Assembly: GCF_000757885.1 (NCBI RefSeq)
Contig: NZ_JQCR01000002.1
Location: forward strand, 1,178,001-1,242,000
Reading direction: 5' to 3'
Source: Paenibacillus wynnii
GTDB lineage: Bacteria; Bacillota; Bacilli; Paenibacillales; Paenibacillaceae
Length of the DNA stretch: 64,000 nt
Each line of letters begins with the position of its first letter. The stretch's first letter is position 1. This document shows positions 1 to 7,728 of the stretch, piece by piece. The position numbers and the translations under genes are program-made. Under the pieces are notes generated by a model, which was not told the origin of the DNA, did no database searches, and saw only the letters and a program-made list of their open reading frames with translations.

Positions 1-259
1 CATTATAGGTTATAGGAACCTTCAGAACATCGGCTAAGGCGCGAACTGGCAGGTAAGTTGTATCCCGGTAGGTGATAGGTGCTAATGCATTCCCTTTATT
101 ATCAACCGGAGTATAGGATGAACCGTTAATTGTGAACCCGATGCTGTGATTCAGGAAGGCACTTATCTTTTCCATACTAGTTCCTGCATATACACCCGCC
201 GAACCAGTTGCCGTCATCCCGAACACCATTGTCGCTATGATCATCTTCTTGTTTTTCAA
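1..259 (-). CDS. Secreted stalk-domain protein, N-terminal part (runs off left edge)
   Basis: Reading leftward from a TTG at 259, the frame stays open to the window edge (86 codons seen). Residues 1-26 form a signal peptide: basic KNKK, then a hydrophobic stretch ending near VYAG. After it comes a segment with INGSSYTPVDNKGN and ITYRDTTYLPVRALADVL, which matches the copper-amine-oxidase N-terminal-like 'stalk' repeat common in secreted Paenibacillus and Clostridium proteins. An AGAGGAG ribosome site lies 9 nt before the TTG, and no ATG fits better. The protein is probably exported to the cell surface; the function of its missing C-terminal part cannot be told. It is divergent from the lasso-peptide operon. 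Confidence 0.75.
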   Translation of the reverse strand, partial: MKNKKMIIATMVFGMTATGSAGVYAGTSMEKISAFLNHSIGFTINGSSYTPVDNKGNALAPITYRDTTYLPVRALADVLKVPITYN

Positions 260-397
260 TATAATCGTCTCCTCTTATTTATAGTTTATCTGGCTTACTG
301 CTTAATTCAATTTAACCATTAAGTTGTTTCCAACTTGTATCCACCATGTAAATAAGTGCACACCCCTATAAACTCCATAAAAAATAATGAAAGTTAG

Positions 398-455
398 TTG
401 ACAATGATTTGAAAGGAATGGTACTTTATAGATAGATGTTCTTTATAAAGAACAT
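398..455 (+). promoter_or_regulatory. Promoter and SinR-type operator of the lasso-peptide operon
   Basis: A TTGACA -35 (398-403) is followed after 18 nt by TACTTT (422-427) as a possible -10. Just downstream, at the expected start of transcription, lies the perfect 20-bp palindrome ATGTTCTTTATAAAGAACAT (436-455). Its halves, GTTCTTT, match the SinR half-site GTTCTYT. A further near half-site GTACTTT overlaps the -10, and AAAGAAC (522-528) lies close to the ribosome site of the first gene. Repression by a SinR-like protein is inferred from these matches. Confidence 0.7.
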
Positions 456-543
456 AATTAAGCGAAATATAGAGTTATTATAGCCAAAACAGTCTCAAAA
501 TAGGAAAAGATGTACTCATTTAAAGAACGCTTGGGGGACTAGG

Positions 544-2478
544 ATGAGCGCAATTGCCGGTATATACCACCTACAGCACGGCATCATAGATCCTGAGGAA
601 GGTTCTCTTATGATGGACGCATTGCAGAAATATCCTGCAGACCGGGTACTTACCTGGCAGGATAGGGATGTCTTCTTAGGTTGCCATGCACAATGGATTA
701 CACCTGAATCCATCCACGAAGTTTTGCCCTATTACGATACTGAGAGGGGACTGGCTATAACATCAGACGCGATTATTGATAATCGCACCGAGTTGTTCGA
801 GATGCTACAAGTACCTAGATCCGATCAACTATCTATACCCGACAGTCTTCTTATTCTTCTGGCTTATGAAAAATGGGGCAATGAATGTCCTTCTTATTTA
901 GTAGGGGACTTCGCCTTTATGATCTGGGATGAGAAGAAACGCTCATTATTCGGTGCAAGAGACTTTTCGGGCAGCCGAACTTTATATTTCCATCGCTCCT
1001 CACGGCAGTTTTCATTTTGCACCGCAATCCATCCTTTATTTACTCTGACCGGAGTTCATAAAGTGCTGAATGAACAATGGGCCGCGCAATTTCTAGCGAT
1101 TCAAACGGTAACGGATTCCGTAGATTCTTTTTCAACTATATATGAAGGTATTGAACAGCTTCTCCCCTCCCATTCGATAACCGTTGCCAACGGAACGGTC
1201 AGTTTCTCCCAATATTGTAGACTATATCCTCAGTCCCAGATTCGTCTGAGATCAAACGGTGAGTATGAAGAGGCCTTTCGGGATGTATTCGGTAGAGCCG
1301 TCTCGGACCGATTAAGAACCTTTCATGAAGTGGGAGCACATCTGAGTGGCGGTCTTGATTCCGGTTCCGTAGTCAGCTTTGCGGCGAAAGAGCTTCGCAA
1401 GAGAGGTAAACCATTACATACGTTCAGTTCTTATCCGGTGGATGGATTTAACGATTTCAATTTGCCCCGCCGGTTTGCAGATGAACGTCCATATATCCAA
1501 TCAACAATAGACCATGTAGGCAACATGGAGCCGAACTTTCTAAACTTTCCAACAATGAACCCATATTCGGAGATCGATGATTTACTGGATACGATGGAAA
1601 TGCCGTATAAGTTTTTCGAGAATTCCTTTTGGCTAAAAGGAATCTACGAGAATGCGGCGGCCAAGGGTGTTGGCGTTCTGCTCAGTGGGCAAAGAGGGAA
1701 CTTCACCATTTCCTGGGGTCCGGCGCTTGATTATCAGGCTAAGCTGCTTAAAGAGTTCAAGTGGATTACTTTTTTTTGGGAAAACAGACGTTATTATCAA
1801 ACCACTCATGCTAACAAGAAGCAGGTACGGCAAATTGTCGGCAAGAAGGTCTTTCCGCCACTGGCCCGTTTTATTGCTCCAGATGATGAAGAACCCTTTC
1901 CCATCCTTATACATCCGCAATTTGCCAAACAAACAAATGTGCAAGCGCGCTTGCAAGAATCAGGAATTGTGAAGTGGGGCTCTGCTATGAGCGCTTACGA
2001 TGTTAGAAGAGACCACTTCATCCAACCCCACTTCTGGAATGTTAATGGAACGGTAGCAACCAAACATTCGCTTAAATACCGCATTTGGGACAGGGATCCA
2101 ACCAATGATTTACGCGTGATTCGCTTCTGCCTGTCAGTACCGGAAAATCAGTATGTACAGGAGGGTGTAGATCGTTCCCTTATCCGCAGATCTATGGATG
2201 GACTCTTGCCGGACAAGGTTCGACTAAATCGTAAAACACGGGGTGTTCAAGGAGCCGATGGTGTTCACCGTATGCTTCCGGAATGGAACCATTTTGTCCT
2301 TGAGGTTAAGTCCATGATTAAAGATTCCAACACCTCTTCTTACTTGAATACAGATGTGCTGAGTGAGTGCCTGAACCGAATCGGCTCAACTCCCGCTCCA
2401 GACATCATCTATAGCTTTGACTTCCGTGTAATTATGCGGGGATTAATCTTTTACCGCTTTATGCAAAGGATGATGTAA
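544..2478 (+). CDS. Lasso peptide macrocyclase (asparagine-synthetase-like, C protein)
   Basis: At 644 residues this has the size and domains of lasso cyclases (McjC/PadeC type). These enzymes use ATP to adenylate the Asp or Glu side chain of the precursor and close the macrolactam ring. The N-terminal class-II glutaminase-like domain starts MSAIAGIYH, with Ser where a real glutaminase has the Cys2 nucleophile, so it should not hydrolyse glutamine; this is normal for the family. The ATP-pyrophosphatase motif SGGLDS is at residues 268-273. GGGGGA precedes the ATG by about 6 nt. The gene heads the operon, with the precursor gene 30 nt downstream; many lasso operons instead begin with the precursor. 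Identity is secure from the motif, the length and the neighbouring precursor, kinase, RRE and peptidase genes. Confidence 0.95.
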   Translation: MSAIAGIYHLQHGIIDPEEGSLMMDALQKYPADRVLTWQDRDVFLGCHAQWITPESIHEVLPYYDTERGLAITSDAIIDNRTELFEMLQVPRSDQLSIPDSLLILLAYEKWGNECPSYLVGDFAFMIWDEKKRSLFGARDFSGSRTLYFHRSSRQFSFCTAIHPLFTLTGVHKVLNEQWAAQFLAIQTVTDSVDSFSTIYEGIEQLLPSHSITVANGTVSFSQYCRLYPQSQIRLRSNGEYEEAFRDVFGRAVSDRLRTFHEVGAHLSGGLDSGSVVSFAAKELRKRGKPLHTFSSYPVDGFNDFNLPRRFADERPYIQSTIDHVGNMEPNFLNFPTMNPYSEIDDLLDTMEMPYKFFENSFWLKGIYENAAAKGVGVLLSGQRGNFTISWGPALDYQAKLLKEFKWITFFWENRRYYQTTHANKKQVRQIVGKKVFPPLARFIAPDDEEPFPILIHPQFAKQTNVQARLQESGIVKWGSAMSAYDVRRDHFIQPHFWNVNGTVATKHSLKYRIWDRDPTNDLRVIRFCLSVPENQYVQEGVDRSLIRRSMDGLLPDKVRLNRKTRGVQGADGVHRMLPEWNHFVLEVKSMIKDSNTSSYLNTDVLSECLNRIGSTPAPDIIYSFDFRVIMRGLIFYRFMQRMM

Positions 2479-2508
2479 CGCAGGATTACTTGAAAGGAGG
2501 TGATATAT

Positions 2509-2634
2509 ATGAAAAAAGAATACAGCAGACCTTCTCTCGAAGTGTTGGATGTAAACATGACCCTGTTGGGTCCTGGTAAAGCAAAACCGGATTCCGTTCA
2601 GGATGATCCGGATGAAATCGTAAACTTCTCCTAG
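2509..2634 (+). CDS. Lasso peptide precursor, paeninodin-like, predicted Leu1 core
   Basis: A 41-residue gene, too short for routine ORF calls. The ribosome site GAAAGGAGGTGAT (2492-2504) is a 13-nt match to the 16S anti-Shine-Dalgarno sequence, so strong translation is expected. The leader, MKKEYSRPSLEVLDVNMTL, carries the YxxP motif (Y5, P8) bound by lasso RRE proteins and the conserved Thr at position -2. The predicted core begins at Leu20: ring LGPGKAKPD, closed between Leu1 and Asp9, then tail SVQDDPDEIVNFS. The GPG at ring positions 2-4, PD at 8-9 and the acidic DPDE tail parallel paeninodin (AGPGTSTPD ring). The C-terminal Ser is the expected target of the adjacent kinase. The assignment rests on these motifs plus flanking cyclase, kinase, RRE and peptidase genes; the exact cleavage site is inferred from Thr(-2). 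Confidence 0.93.
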   Translation: MKKEYSRPSLEVLDVNMTLLGPGKAKPDSVQDDPDEIVNFS

Positions 2635-2650
2635 GATTTAACCTACATTA

Positions 2651-2690
2651 GCCCTTATGTCCTTATCTACATGAGGATATAAGGGCCATC
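2651..2690 (+). terminator. Hairpin between precursor and kinase genes (partial terminator or stabiliser)
   Basis: GCCCTTATGTCCT (2651-2663) pairs with AGGATATAAGGGC (2674-2686), giving 13 bp with one G-U, a 10-nt loop, and CATCTTTT after it. The short U tract suggests partial termination or 3'-end protection. Either would leave more precursor mRNA than mRNA for the downstream enzymes, an arrangement frequent in RiPP operons. Confidence 0.7.
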
Positions 2691-2739
2691 TTTTAAACAC
2701 AGAAGTGGTGTGCGAAAACGACTCAATGGAGTGAGGCTT

Positions 2740-3672
2740 ATGACAAATACAGCACAACGTCTCTCATATAAAGCTTTCGGATTACAAATTAACAGTGAAT
2801 TTCCTTTGCCTGAGCTGCCCACTTGTGACGATCCGGGTATTCTAGGAGCGATATCGGTAACCCGTGAGGAATTATCCTCTAAATGGCAGGAAATCCCGAA
2901 GCTAAGCTCTCATATTGGTGTTTCTTCTGATCATGAGGTAATGTTCCAAGTTCCGGAAATCGCTATATTCTCTATACGAGATGGCCATTCTATCGTTGTA
3001 TCTCCATTTGCAGCGGCTGATGAAGACTGTATCCGGCTATATATTTTAGGAAGCTGTATGGGCGTGCTCCTGATGCAAAGAAATATCCTTCCTCTTCATG
3101 GAAGCGCAATTGTAGTGAATAACAAGGCATACGCATTATTGGGTCAGTCAGGCGCTGGTAAATCTACGCTCGCCTCTTATCTCATGGATCAGGGCTACTA
3201 CATGATTAGTGATGATGTCATTCCGATCATGTTAACGGAGGGTGTTCCACTGGCCATTCCAGGCTATCCTCAGCAAAAGTTATGGGAACAAAGCCTGCAG
3301 CATCTGGGTCTGCAATCCTCTGAATATCGTCCTCTTTTTAAAAGAGAGACCAAATTCGCCGTGCCGGTGCATAATCAATTTCATAATGAGCCGCTGCCGC
3401 TTGCAGGAGTATTTGAACTCGAAGTTAAATCAGAAGGTTCTGTAGCGATTGGACCGATCCAAGGTCTGGAAAAGTTCAATACGTTATTTAATCATACCTA
3501 CCAAAAGCTAATGATAGACCGCATGGGGATCAGGGAGTGGCATTTCAGTACTCTTGCCCGGTTTGTAAATCGTCTGCCGATGTATCGGTTAAGCCGTCCT
3601 GCGGATGGTTTCAGCGCTCCCCGGCAAACTTCTCTTCTATTAGAAGCTATTTATGAAGGAGTGGATCAATGA
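2740..3672 (+). CDS. HPr-kinase-like lasso peptide kinase (PadeK type)
   Basis: 310 residues from the ATG at 2740, which has GGAG 8 nt upstream; a GTG at 2710 would add ten residues but has no better site. The protein has a P-loop GQSGAGKST at about residues 135-143, preceded by HGSAIVVNN and followed by ISDDV, the order seen in the HPr kinase/phosphorylase fold. In paeninodin-type clusters the homologous kinase phosphorylates the C-terminal serine of the precursor. The precursor here ends in Ser, which agrees. The stop codon overlaps the next start (ATGA), so translation is probably coupled to the RRE gene. The phosphorylated residue and timing are inferred from the family. Confidence 0.9.
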   Translation: MTNTAQRLSYKAFGLQINSEFPLPELPTCDDPGILGAISVTREELSSKWQEIPKLSSHIGVSSDHEVMFQVPEIAIFSIRDGHSIVVSPFAAADEDCIRLYILGSCMGVLLMQRNILPLHGSAIVVNNKAYALLGQSGAGKSTLASYLMDQGYYMISDDVIPIMLTEGVPLAIPGYPQQKLWEQSLQHLGLQSSEYRPLFKRETKFAVPVHNQFHNEPLPLAGVFELEVKSEGSVAIGPIQGLEKFNTLFNHTYQKLMIDRMGIREWHFSTLARFVNRLPMYRLSRPADGFSAPRQTSLLLEAIYEGVDQ

Positions 3673-3968
3673 TGCGCAAAATAACAACATTACACCCAAG
3701 CGATATTGTCGTTCAAGCTGAAGGTAATATTGTAAGCGATATGGATGGCGAGAAGGTCATGCTAAGTGTGCAGAAGGGCAAATACTATAACTTGGGCGAG
3801 GTAGGCGGAGACATTTGGAATGCTCTCAGCAAACCTGCAACTGTGGCAGAGATTACAAGTACGATAGAAAGAGCCTATGAGGTCAAAGCCGATATCTGTC
3901 AGCAGGACGTGATTTCCTTCCTACAGCATCTTCTAGATGAGGAATTAATCACGTTGTTGGATGCCTGA
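3669..3968 (+). CDS. PqqD-like RRE protein, lasso B1
   Basis: 99 residues, a stand-alone RiPP recognition element of the PqqD family. It binds the YxxP region of the leader and presents the precursor to the peptidase and cyclase. The sequence shows the expected pattern: strand-rich N-terminus with GEKVMLSVQKGKYYNLGEVGG, then helices including IWNALSKPATVAEI and a C-terminal FLQHLLDEELI helix. The start overlaps the kinase stop by 4 nt, with GGAG just upstream. A second in-frame ATG at 3672 is equally possible. The next gene starts directly after its stop codon. Confidence 0.92.
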   Translation: MMRKITTLHPSDIVVQAEGNIVSDMDGEKVMLSVQKGKYYNLGEVGGDIWNALSKPATVAEITSTIERAYEVKADICQQDVISFLQHLLDEELITLLDA

Positions 3969-4427
3969 ATGAATACTCTGCGGAAATTCCGGCTGCTGTT
4001 TACTTTTGACAGCAAAACGCTTTTTACATTTACCGAAGCCCTTCTGCTTCTAGGCTGGGCACGATTTCTTCTACTCTTCAAATTTGCTACCATCGCTCCT
4101 TATCTTGGAACAAAGTCTAAAGAAACGGATGCAGTCTCCAAGGATGAAGATATTCAACCTATCAAACATATTATCAGCGCCATACATACTGTAGGCGGAC
4201 ATACACCTTGGGAGAGCACTTGTCTGATAAGGGCTATTGCGGGAATGAAAATGCTGGAGCGAAGACGTATTGACAGCACACTTTATCTCGGAACTTCCAA
4301 GGATGAGAACGGAAGCATGATTGCTCACGCATGGCTTCGCAGCGGCCCTTATTATATATCCGGAGCGGATGTTATGAAACGCTTTGTGGTCGTAGAAAAG
4401 TTCGCCAAAGAGGCTCGAACAGACTGA
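3969..4427 (+). CDS. Lasso leader peptidase B2 (transglutaminase-like cysteine protease)
   Basis: 152 residues of the lasso-peptide B2 family, which cuts off the leader after recognition through B1. The transglutaminase-type catalytic elements are visible: PWESTCLIRA with Cys85, IAHAWLRSG with His120, and GAD with Asp134 as the likely third member. The N-terminal 50 residues are hydrophobic and basic, as usual in this split B2 type. The ATG directly follows the B1 stop codon. Cleavage is predicted between Leu19 and Leu20 of the precursor. Confidence 0.92.
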   Translation: MNTLRKFRLLFTFDSKTLFTFTEALLLLGWARFLLLFKFATIAPYLGTKSKETDAVSKDEDIQPIKHIISAIHTVGGHTPWESTCLIRAIAGMKMLERRRIDSTLYLGTSKDENGSMIAHAWLRSGPYYISGADVMKRFVVVEKFAKEARTD

Positions 4428-4440
4428 TCGGGGTGTGACT

Positions 4441-6240
4441 ATGAAATCTATCATGCATTATGTTAAGCAACTGCATGCATTTTCAGGAATCAAGCTTTAT
4501 CTGAATATGATCGGCATGGTCATCAGCGGTCTGCTGGAAAGTGCAGCGATTCTATTATTAGTTCCTATGCTGGGTATGGCGGGAATTCAGCTTGGAGGGA
4601 CAGGCAGCAGTTATAACTTCAATATATTTAATAAACTGCAGCAAATGCCCCAGGCTTCCGCTTTATTAGTTGTGCTTAGTATCTATCTGGCCATTGTCAT
4701 GAGTCAGAACGTCATTACCCGAATAATTATGATTCGGAATGTAAGTATTCAACAGGATTTCAGCCGCAAGCTAAAGTTTGAGGTATACAGTGCCTTGCTC
4801 AGGGCCGGATGGCCTTTCTTCCTGAAGAAGCGCACCTCGGATCTGGTTAATGTGATGACTACTGAATCTGCACGTGTAGTCAGCGGTATTAGCTCCTTTC
4901 TGCAGTTTATCACTTCCTTACTGTTCACTCTGGTGCAAATCGGCTTCGCCTTTTGGCTCTCTCCCCAATTGACCTTGGTCGTTCTTGGGTGCGGCCTCGC
5001 TTTATCCTTGTTCTCCCGCAGGTTTATCCGCAGCGCGAAAAAACTGGGCAGCCGCACTTCACAGCTTGCACAGACTTATCTGGCCGGCATTACGGATCAA
5101 TTGAATGGAATTAAGGATATTAAAAGTAATAATCTCGAGCCTTCCCGATTAGATTGGCTGCAGAAAATGACTTCAGGGATGAAGGAAGAACAGCTGCAAT
5201 ACATAAAACTTAGAATGAACTCACAGCTTCTATACAAGATGTCGTCGGCTCTACTGATCGCTTCCTTTGTTTTCTTTTCCTTTCAGTTCTTGCACATGGA
5301 CGGACCTTATCTTCTGTTGGTCATCCTTATTTTCGCCAGATTATGGCCCACATTTACAACTCTGCAGTCCCTTCTTGAGCAGTTGGCTTCCTTGATTCCC
5401 TCCTTTAAGAATCTGCAGCAGCTTCAGGAAGAATGCCGTGATCACGAAGAGCAGGGCTTAGGTCCACACAACCATCTACCGGTGACTCCACTACGTATGA
5501 AGCAAGGTTTAGAGATAAGAGACATCTCCTTTCGTTATCATCCGCAAGCTCCTGAATATTCCTTACAGGATATTAATGTGTACATTCCAGCTAACCGTAT
5601 GACAGCAGTTGTAGGCCGTTCAGGAGCCGGAAAAAGCACCCTTATCGATCTGCTAATGGGTCTGATGCAACCTGAAACCGGAGTAATCCTTGTAGACGGA
5701 ATGCCAATCACAGGTAGTAACTTACTCCCCTTTAGACGTTCGATCGGTTATGTTGCGCAGGATCCCTTTCTATATAATGCAACTATCCGGGATAACCTGA
5801 TGATGATTAAGCCTGATTCGAAGGAAGACGAGCTATGGGAAGCTTTAGAGTTCGCATCCTCGGCTGATTTTGTACGTAGGCTGCCTGACGGAATGGATAC
5901 CTTAATCGGTGATCGGGGAGTACGGTTATCCGGAGGAGAACGTCAACGTCTAGTCTTAGCAAGAGCTATGATTCGAAAACCTTCGATTCTGGTTCTAGAT
6001 GAAGCTACCAGCGCACTGGATACGGAGAACGAAAAGAATATCCAGGAAGCACTCGAGCGCTTGAAGCATTCCATCACCATCATTGTGATTGCCCACAGGC
6101 TCTCAACCATCCGCAACGCGGATCAAATTCTAGTTATCGACGGTGGCCATGTTGTGCAGCAAGGAAAATTTACAGGTCTTGCCTCCGAACAAGGTGGGGT
6201 ATTTAGCAGTCTGTTGAGTAATCAGGAAGAGGCTATGTAG
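4441..6240 (+). CDS. Lasso peptide ABC exporter (D protein), fused permease-ATPase
   Basis: About 600 residues: an N-terminal six-helix ABC membrane domain (residues 10-310), then the ATPase with Walker A GRSGAGKST near residue 392, signature LSGGERQR, Walker B ILVLDEATSALD and the switch His in VIAHRL. This half-transporter should dimerise and export the mature lasso peptide; homologues also give self-immunity. I place the start at ATG 4441 rather than the GTG two codons earlier because the GGGG ribosome site fits the ATG. It is the last gene of the lasso operon, 13 nt after B2. Confidence 0.92.
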   Translation: MKSIMHYVKQLHAFSGIKLYLNMIGMVISGLLESAAILLLVPMLGMAGIQLGGTGSSYNFNIFNKLQQMPQASALLVVLSIYLAIVMSQNVITRIIMIRNVSIQQDFSRKLKFEVYSALLRAGWPFFLKKRTSDLVNVMTTESARVVSGISSFLQFITSLLFTLVQIGFAFWLSPQLTLVVLGCGLALSLFSRRFIRSAKKLGSRTSQLAQTYLAGITDQLNGIKDIKSNNLEPSRLDWLQKMTSGMKEEQLQYIKLRMNSQLLYKMSSALLIASFVFFSFQFLHMDGPYLLLVILIFARLWPTFTTLQSLLEQLASLIPSFKNLQQLQEECRDHEEQGLGPHNHLPVTPLRMKQGLEIRDISFRYHPQAPEYSLQDINVYIPANRMTAVVGRSGAGKSTLIDLLMGLMQPETGVILVDGMPITGSNLLPFRRSIGYVAQDPFLYNATIRDNLMMIKPDSKEDELWEALEFASSADFVRRLPDGMDTLIGDRGVRLSGGERQRLVLARAMIRKPSILVLDEATSALDTENEKNIQEALERLKHSITIIVIAHRLSTIRNADQILVIDGGHVVQQGKFTGLASEQGGVFSSLLSNQEEAM

Positions 6241-6292
6241 ATAGTTCTCGGCACTGTCTCTTCCTATGAAGCAATTAACGGAGGTATAATCT

Positions 6293-6622
6293 ATGATTGG
6301 TGAACGCATTCAAATGCTTCGTAAAAAGAATAACTACTCCCTGACTGAGCTTTCTGAAAGAGCAGGCGTCGCGAAGTCTTATTTAAGTTCCATTGAACGC
6401 GGGATTCAGCAAAATCCTTCTATTCAATTCCTAGAAAAAGTAGGATCGGTATTAGGTATTACTGTAGAGGAATTCCTCCACAAGGAGAATACAGCAGATA
6501 ATAAGGATCCTATTGATATGGAGTGGACGGCTCTTGTCAAGGAAGCTATGCATTCCGGAGTTAGCAAAGTGCAGTTCAGAGAGTTTCTGGATTATAATAA
6601 ATGGAAGCTGAAGCGTGATTAA
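6293..6622 (+). CDS. SinR-like HTH transcription regulator
   Basis: 109 residues with the two-domain plan of Bacillus SinR. The N-terminal XRE helix-turn-helix (residues 5-62) contains SLTELSERAGVAKSYL, SSIERG and NPSIQFLEKV, almost the same as SinR. The C-terminal dimerisation domain, DMEWTALVKEAMHSGVSK then QFREFLDYNKWK, is also SinR-like. SinR represses matrix genes by binding GTTCTYT sites, alone or in pairs, and is antagonised by SinI. No SinI gene is visible in the window. GGAGG lies 8 nt before the ATG, and a weak half-site GTTCTCG occurs at 6244-6250. The gene lies 53 nt after the lasso exporter and is convergent with galE, that is, between the lasso and EPS loci whose promoters carry matching palindromes. 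Direct control of those sites is inferred. Confidence 0.88.
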   Translation: MIGERIQMLRKKNNYSLTELSERAGVAKSYLSSIERGIQQNPSIQFLEKVGSVLGITVEEFLHKENTADNKDPIDMEWTALVKEAMHSGVSKVQFREFLDYNKWKLKRD

Positions 6623-6660
6623 AAAAAACGTCTCATCAGTAGAATTCTACTTTAGAGGCG
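6621..6660. terminator. Terminator between converging sinR-like gene and galE
   Basis: CGTCTC (6629-6634) pairs with GAGGCG (6655-6660) around the palindrome GTAGAATTCTAC. The minus-strand copy ends in a run of eight T, making it a strong end for the EPS unit; the plus-strand side is followed only by a pyrimidine-rich tract. Confidence 0.8.
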
Positions 6661-6688
6661 CTCTTCTCTTTTCTCTATTCTCTTTTCT

Positions 6689-7723
6689 TCAATTTGCTTG
6701 TTCCCATTCCTCCTTACTATAACCGCTCGGGTTAGCTAACTGCCACCTCCAAGTATCCTCGCACATTTCCCATATATCCTTCTTCGCACTCCATTGCAGT
6801 TCACGATTTGCCTTAGAGGCGTCCGCATAACACACCGCTATATCTCCAGGCCTCCGCTCAGTCAAAGCATAAGGGATTCTGCGTCCTGTGACATCCTCAA
6901 ATGAAGTGATCATCTCCAGTACACTCAGACCTTTACCGGTACCTAGGTTATATACATCCACTCCTGCGTGATTCATTATCCGCTCCAGTGCTTTAATATG
7001 CCCCTTCGCCAAATCCACGACATGAATATAGTCTCGAATCCCCGTTCCATCTATAGTAGGATAATCACTTCCGAACACATTCAGCTGCTTCAGCTTACCT
7101 ATCGCTACCTGGGATATATAAGGCACAAGATTGTTCGGAATACCATTTGGATTCTCACCAATTCTCCCGCTTTGATGAGCTCCAACCGGATTAAAATAAC
7201 GTAGAATAGAAATGCTCCAGCGAGGATCGGACAAGGCTAAGTCTTGTAGAATTTCCTCTATCATCTGTTTCGTACGTCCATACGGATTAGTAGCGCCAAT
7301 AGAGGCATCCTCTTTGATCGGAACGCTCTCCGGTGCGCCGTAAACAGTCGCCGAGGAGCTGAAAACAATCTTGAATACGCCGTGCCGTTCCATCGTCTCA
7401 CATAAGCATAGTGTGCTTAAAACATTGGTGTGATAATACTTAAGAGGAAGCTGTACCGATTCACCTACCGCCTTAAGTCCGGCAAAATGAATGACTGCAT
7501 CAATGCGGTGTGCAGCAAATACGTTGTTCAGGGCTTCCGCGTCCAGTACATCCAATTCATAGAAGGTAAACGACTTATTGGTGATTTCTTCAATCCGTGT
7601 TATGGCCTCCGGGTGGCTGTTAATAAAATTGTCTACACTTACAATCTCATATCCTGCCTCCAGCAGTTCAACTGTCGTATGACTGCCAATGTAGCCGGCA
7701 CCTCCGGTAATTAAAATTGCCAT
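6689..7723 (-). CDS. galE: UDP-glucose 4-epimerase
   Basis: 344 residues, the normal GalE length. It interconverts UDP-glucose and UDP-galactose (or the GlcNAc/GalNAc pair) using bound NAD. The Rossmann motif GGAGYIGS is at the N-terminus; the catalytic set is SSSATVYG and YGRTK (YxxxK). The start is ATG 7723, with GGAGG 9 nt upstream, rather than the TTG three codons earlier. It is the last gene of the second EPS unit and ends at a strong terminator, so it most likely supplies galactose-type sugar nucleotides to the polymer. Confidence 0.95.
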   Translation of the reverse strand: MAILITGGAGYIGSHTTVELLEAGYEIVSVDNFINSHPEAITRIEEITNKSFTFYELDVLDAEALNNVFAAHRIDAVIHFAGLKAVGESVQLPLKYYHTNVLSTLCLCETMERHGVFKIVFSSSATVYGAPESVPIKEDASIGATNPYGRTKQMIEEILQDLALSDPRWSISILRYFNPVGAHQSGRIGENPNGIPNNLVPYISQVAIGKLKQLNVFGSDYPTIDGTGIRDYIHVVDLAKGHIKALERIMNHAGVDVYNLGTGKGLSVLEMITSFEDVTGRRIPYALTERRPGDIAVCYADASKANRELQWSAKKDIWEMCEDTWRWQLANPSGYSKEEWEQAN

Positions 7724-7728
7724 TGAAA

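Noticed and set aside
544..2478. Ordinary asparagine synthetase B
   Set aside because: Lacks the Cys2 nucleophile and lies beside lasso precursor, RRE, peptidase and kinase genes.
2710..2739. Upstream GTG start for the lasso kinase
   Set aside because: The ATG at 2740 has the better-spaced GGAG, and the extra residues (RKRLNGVRL) are not part of the fold.
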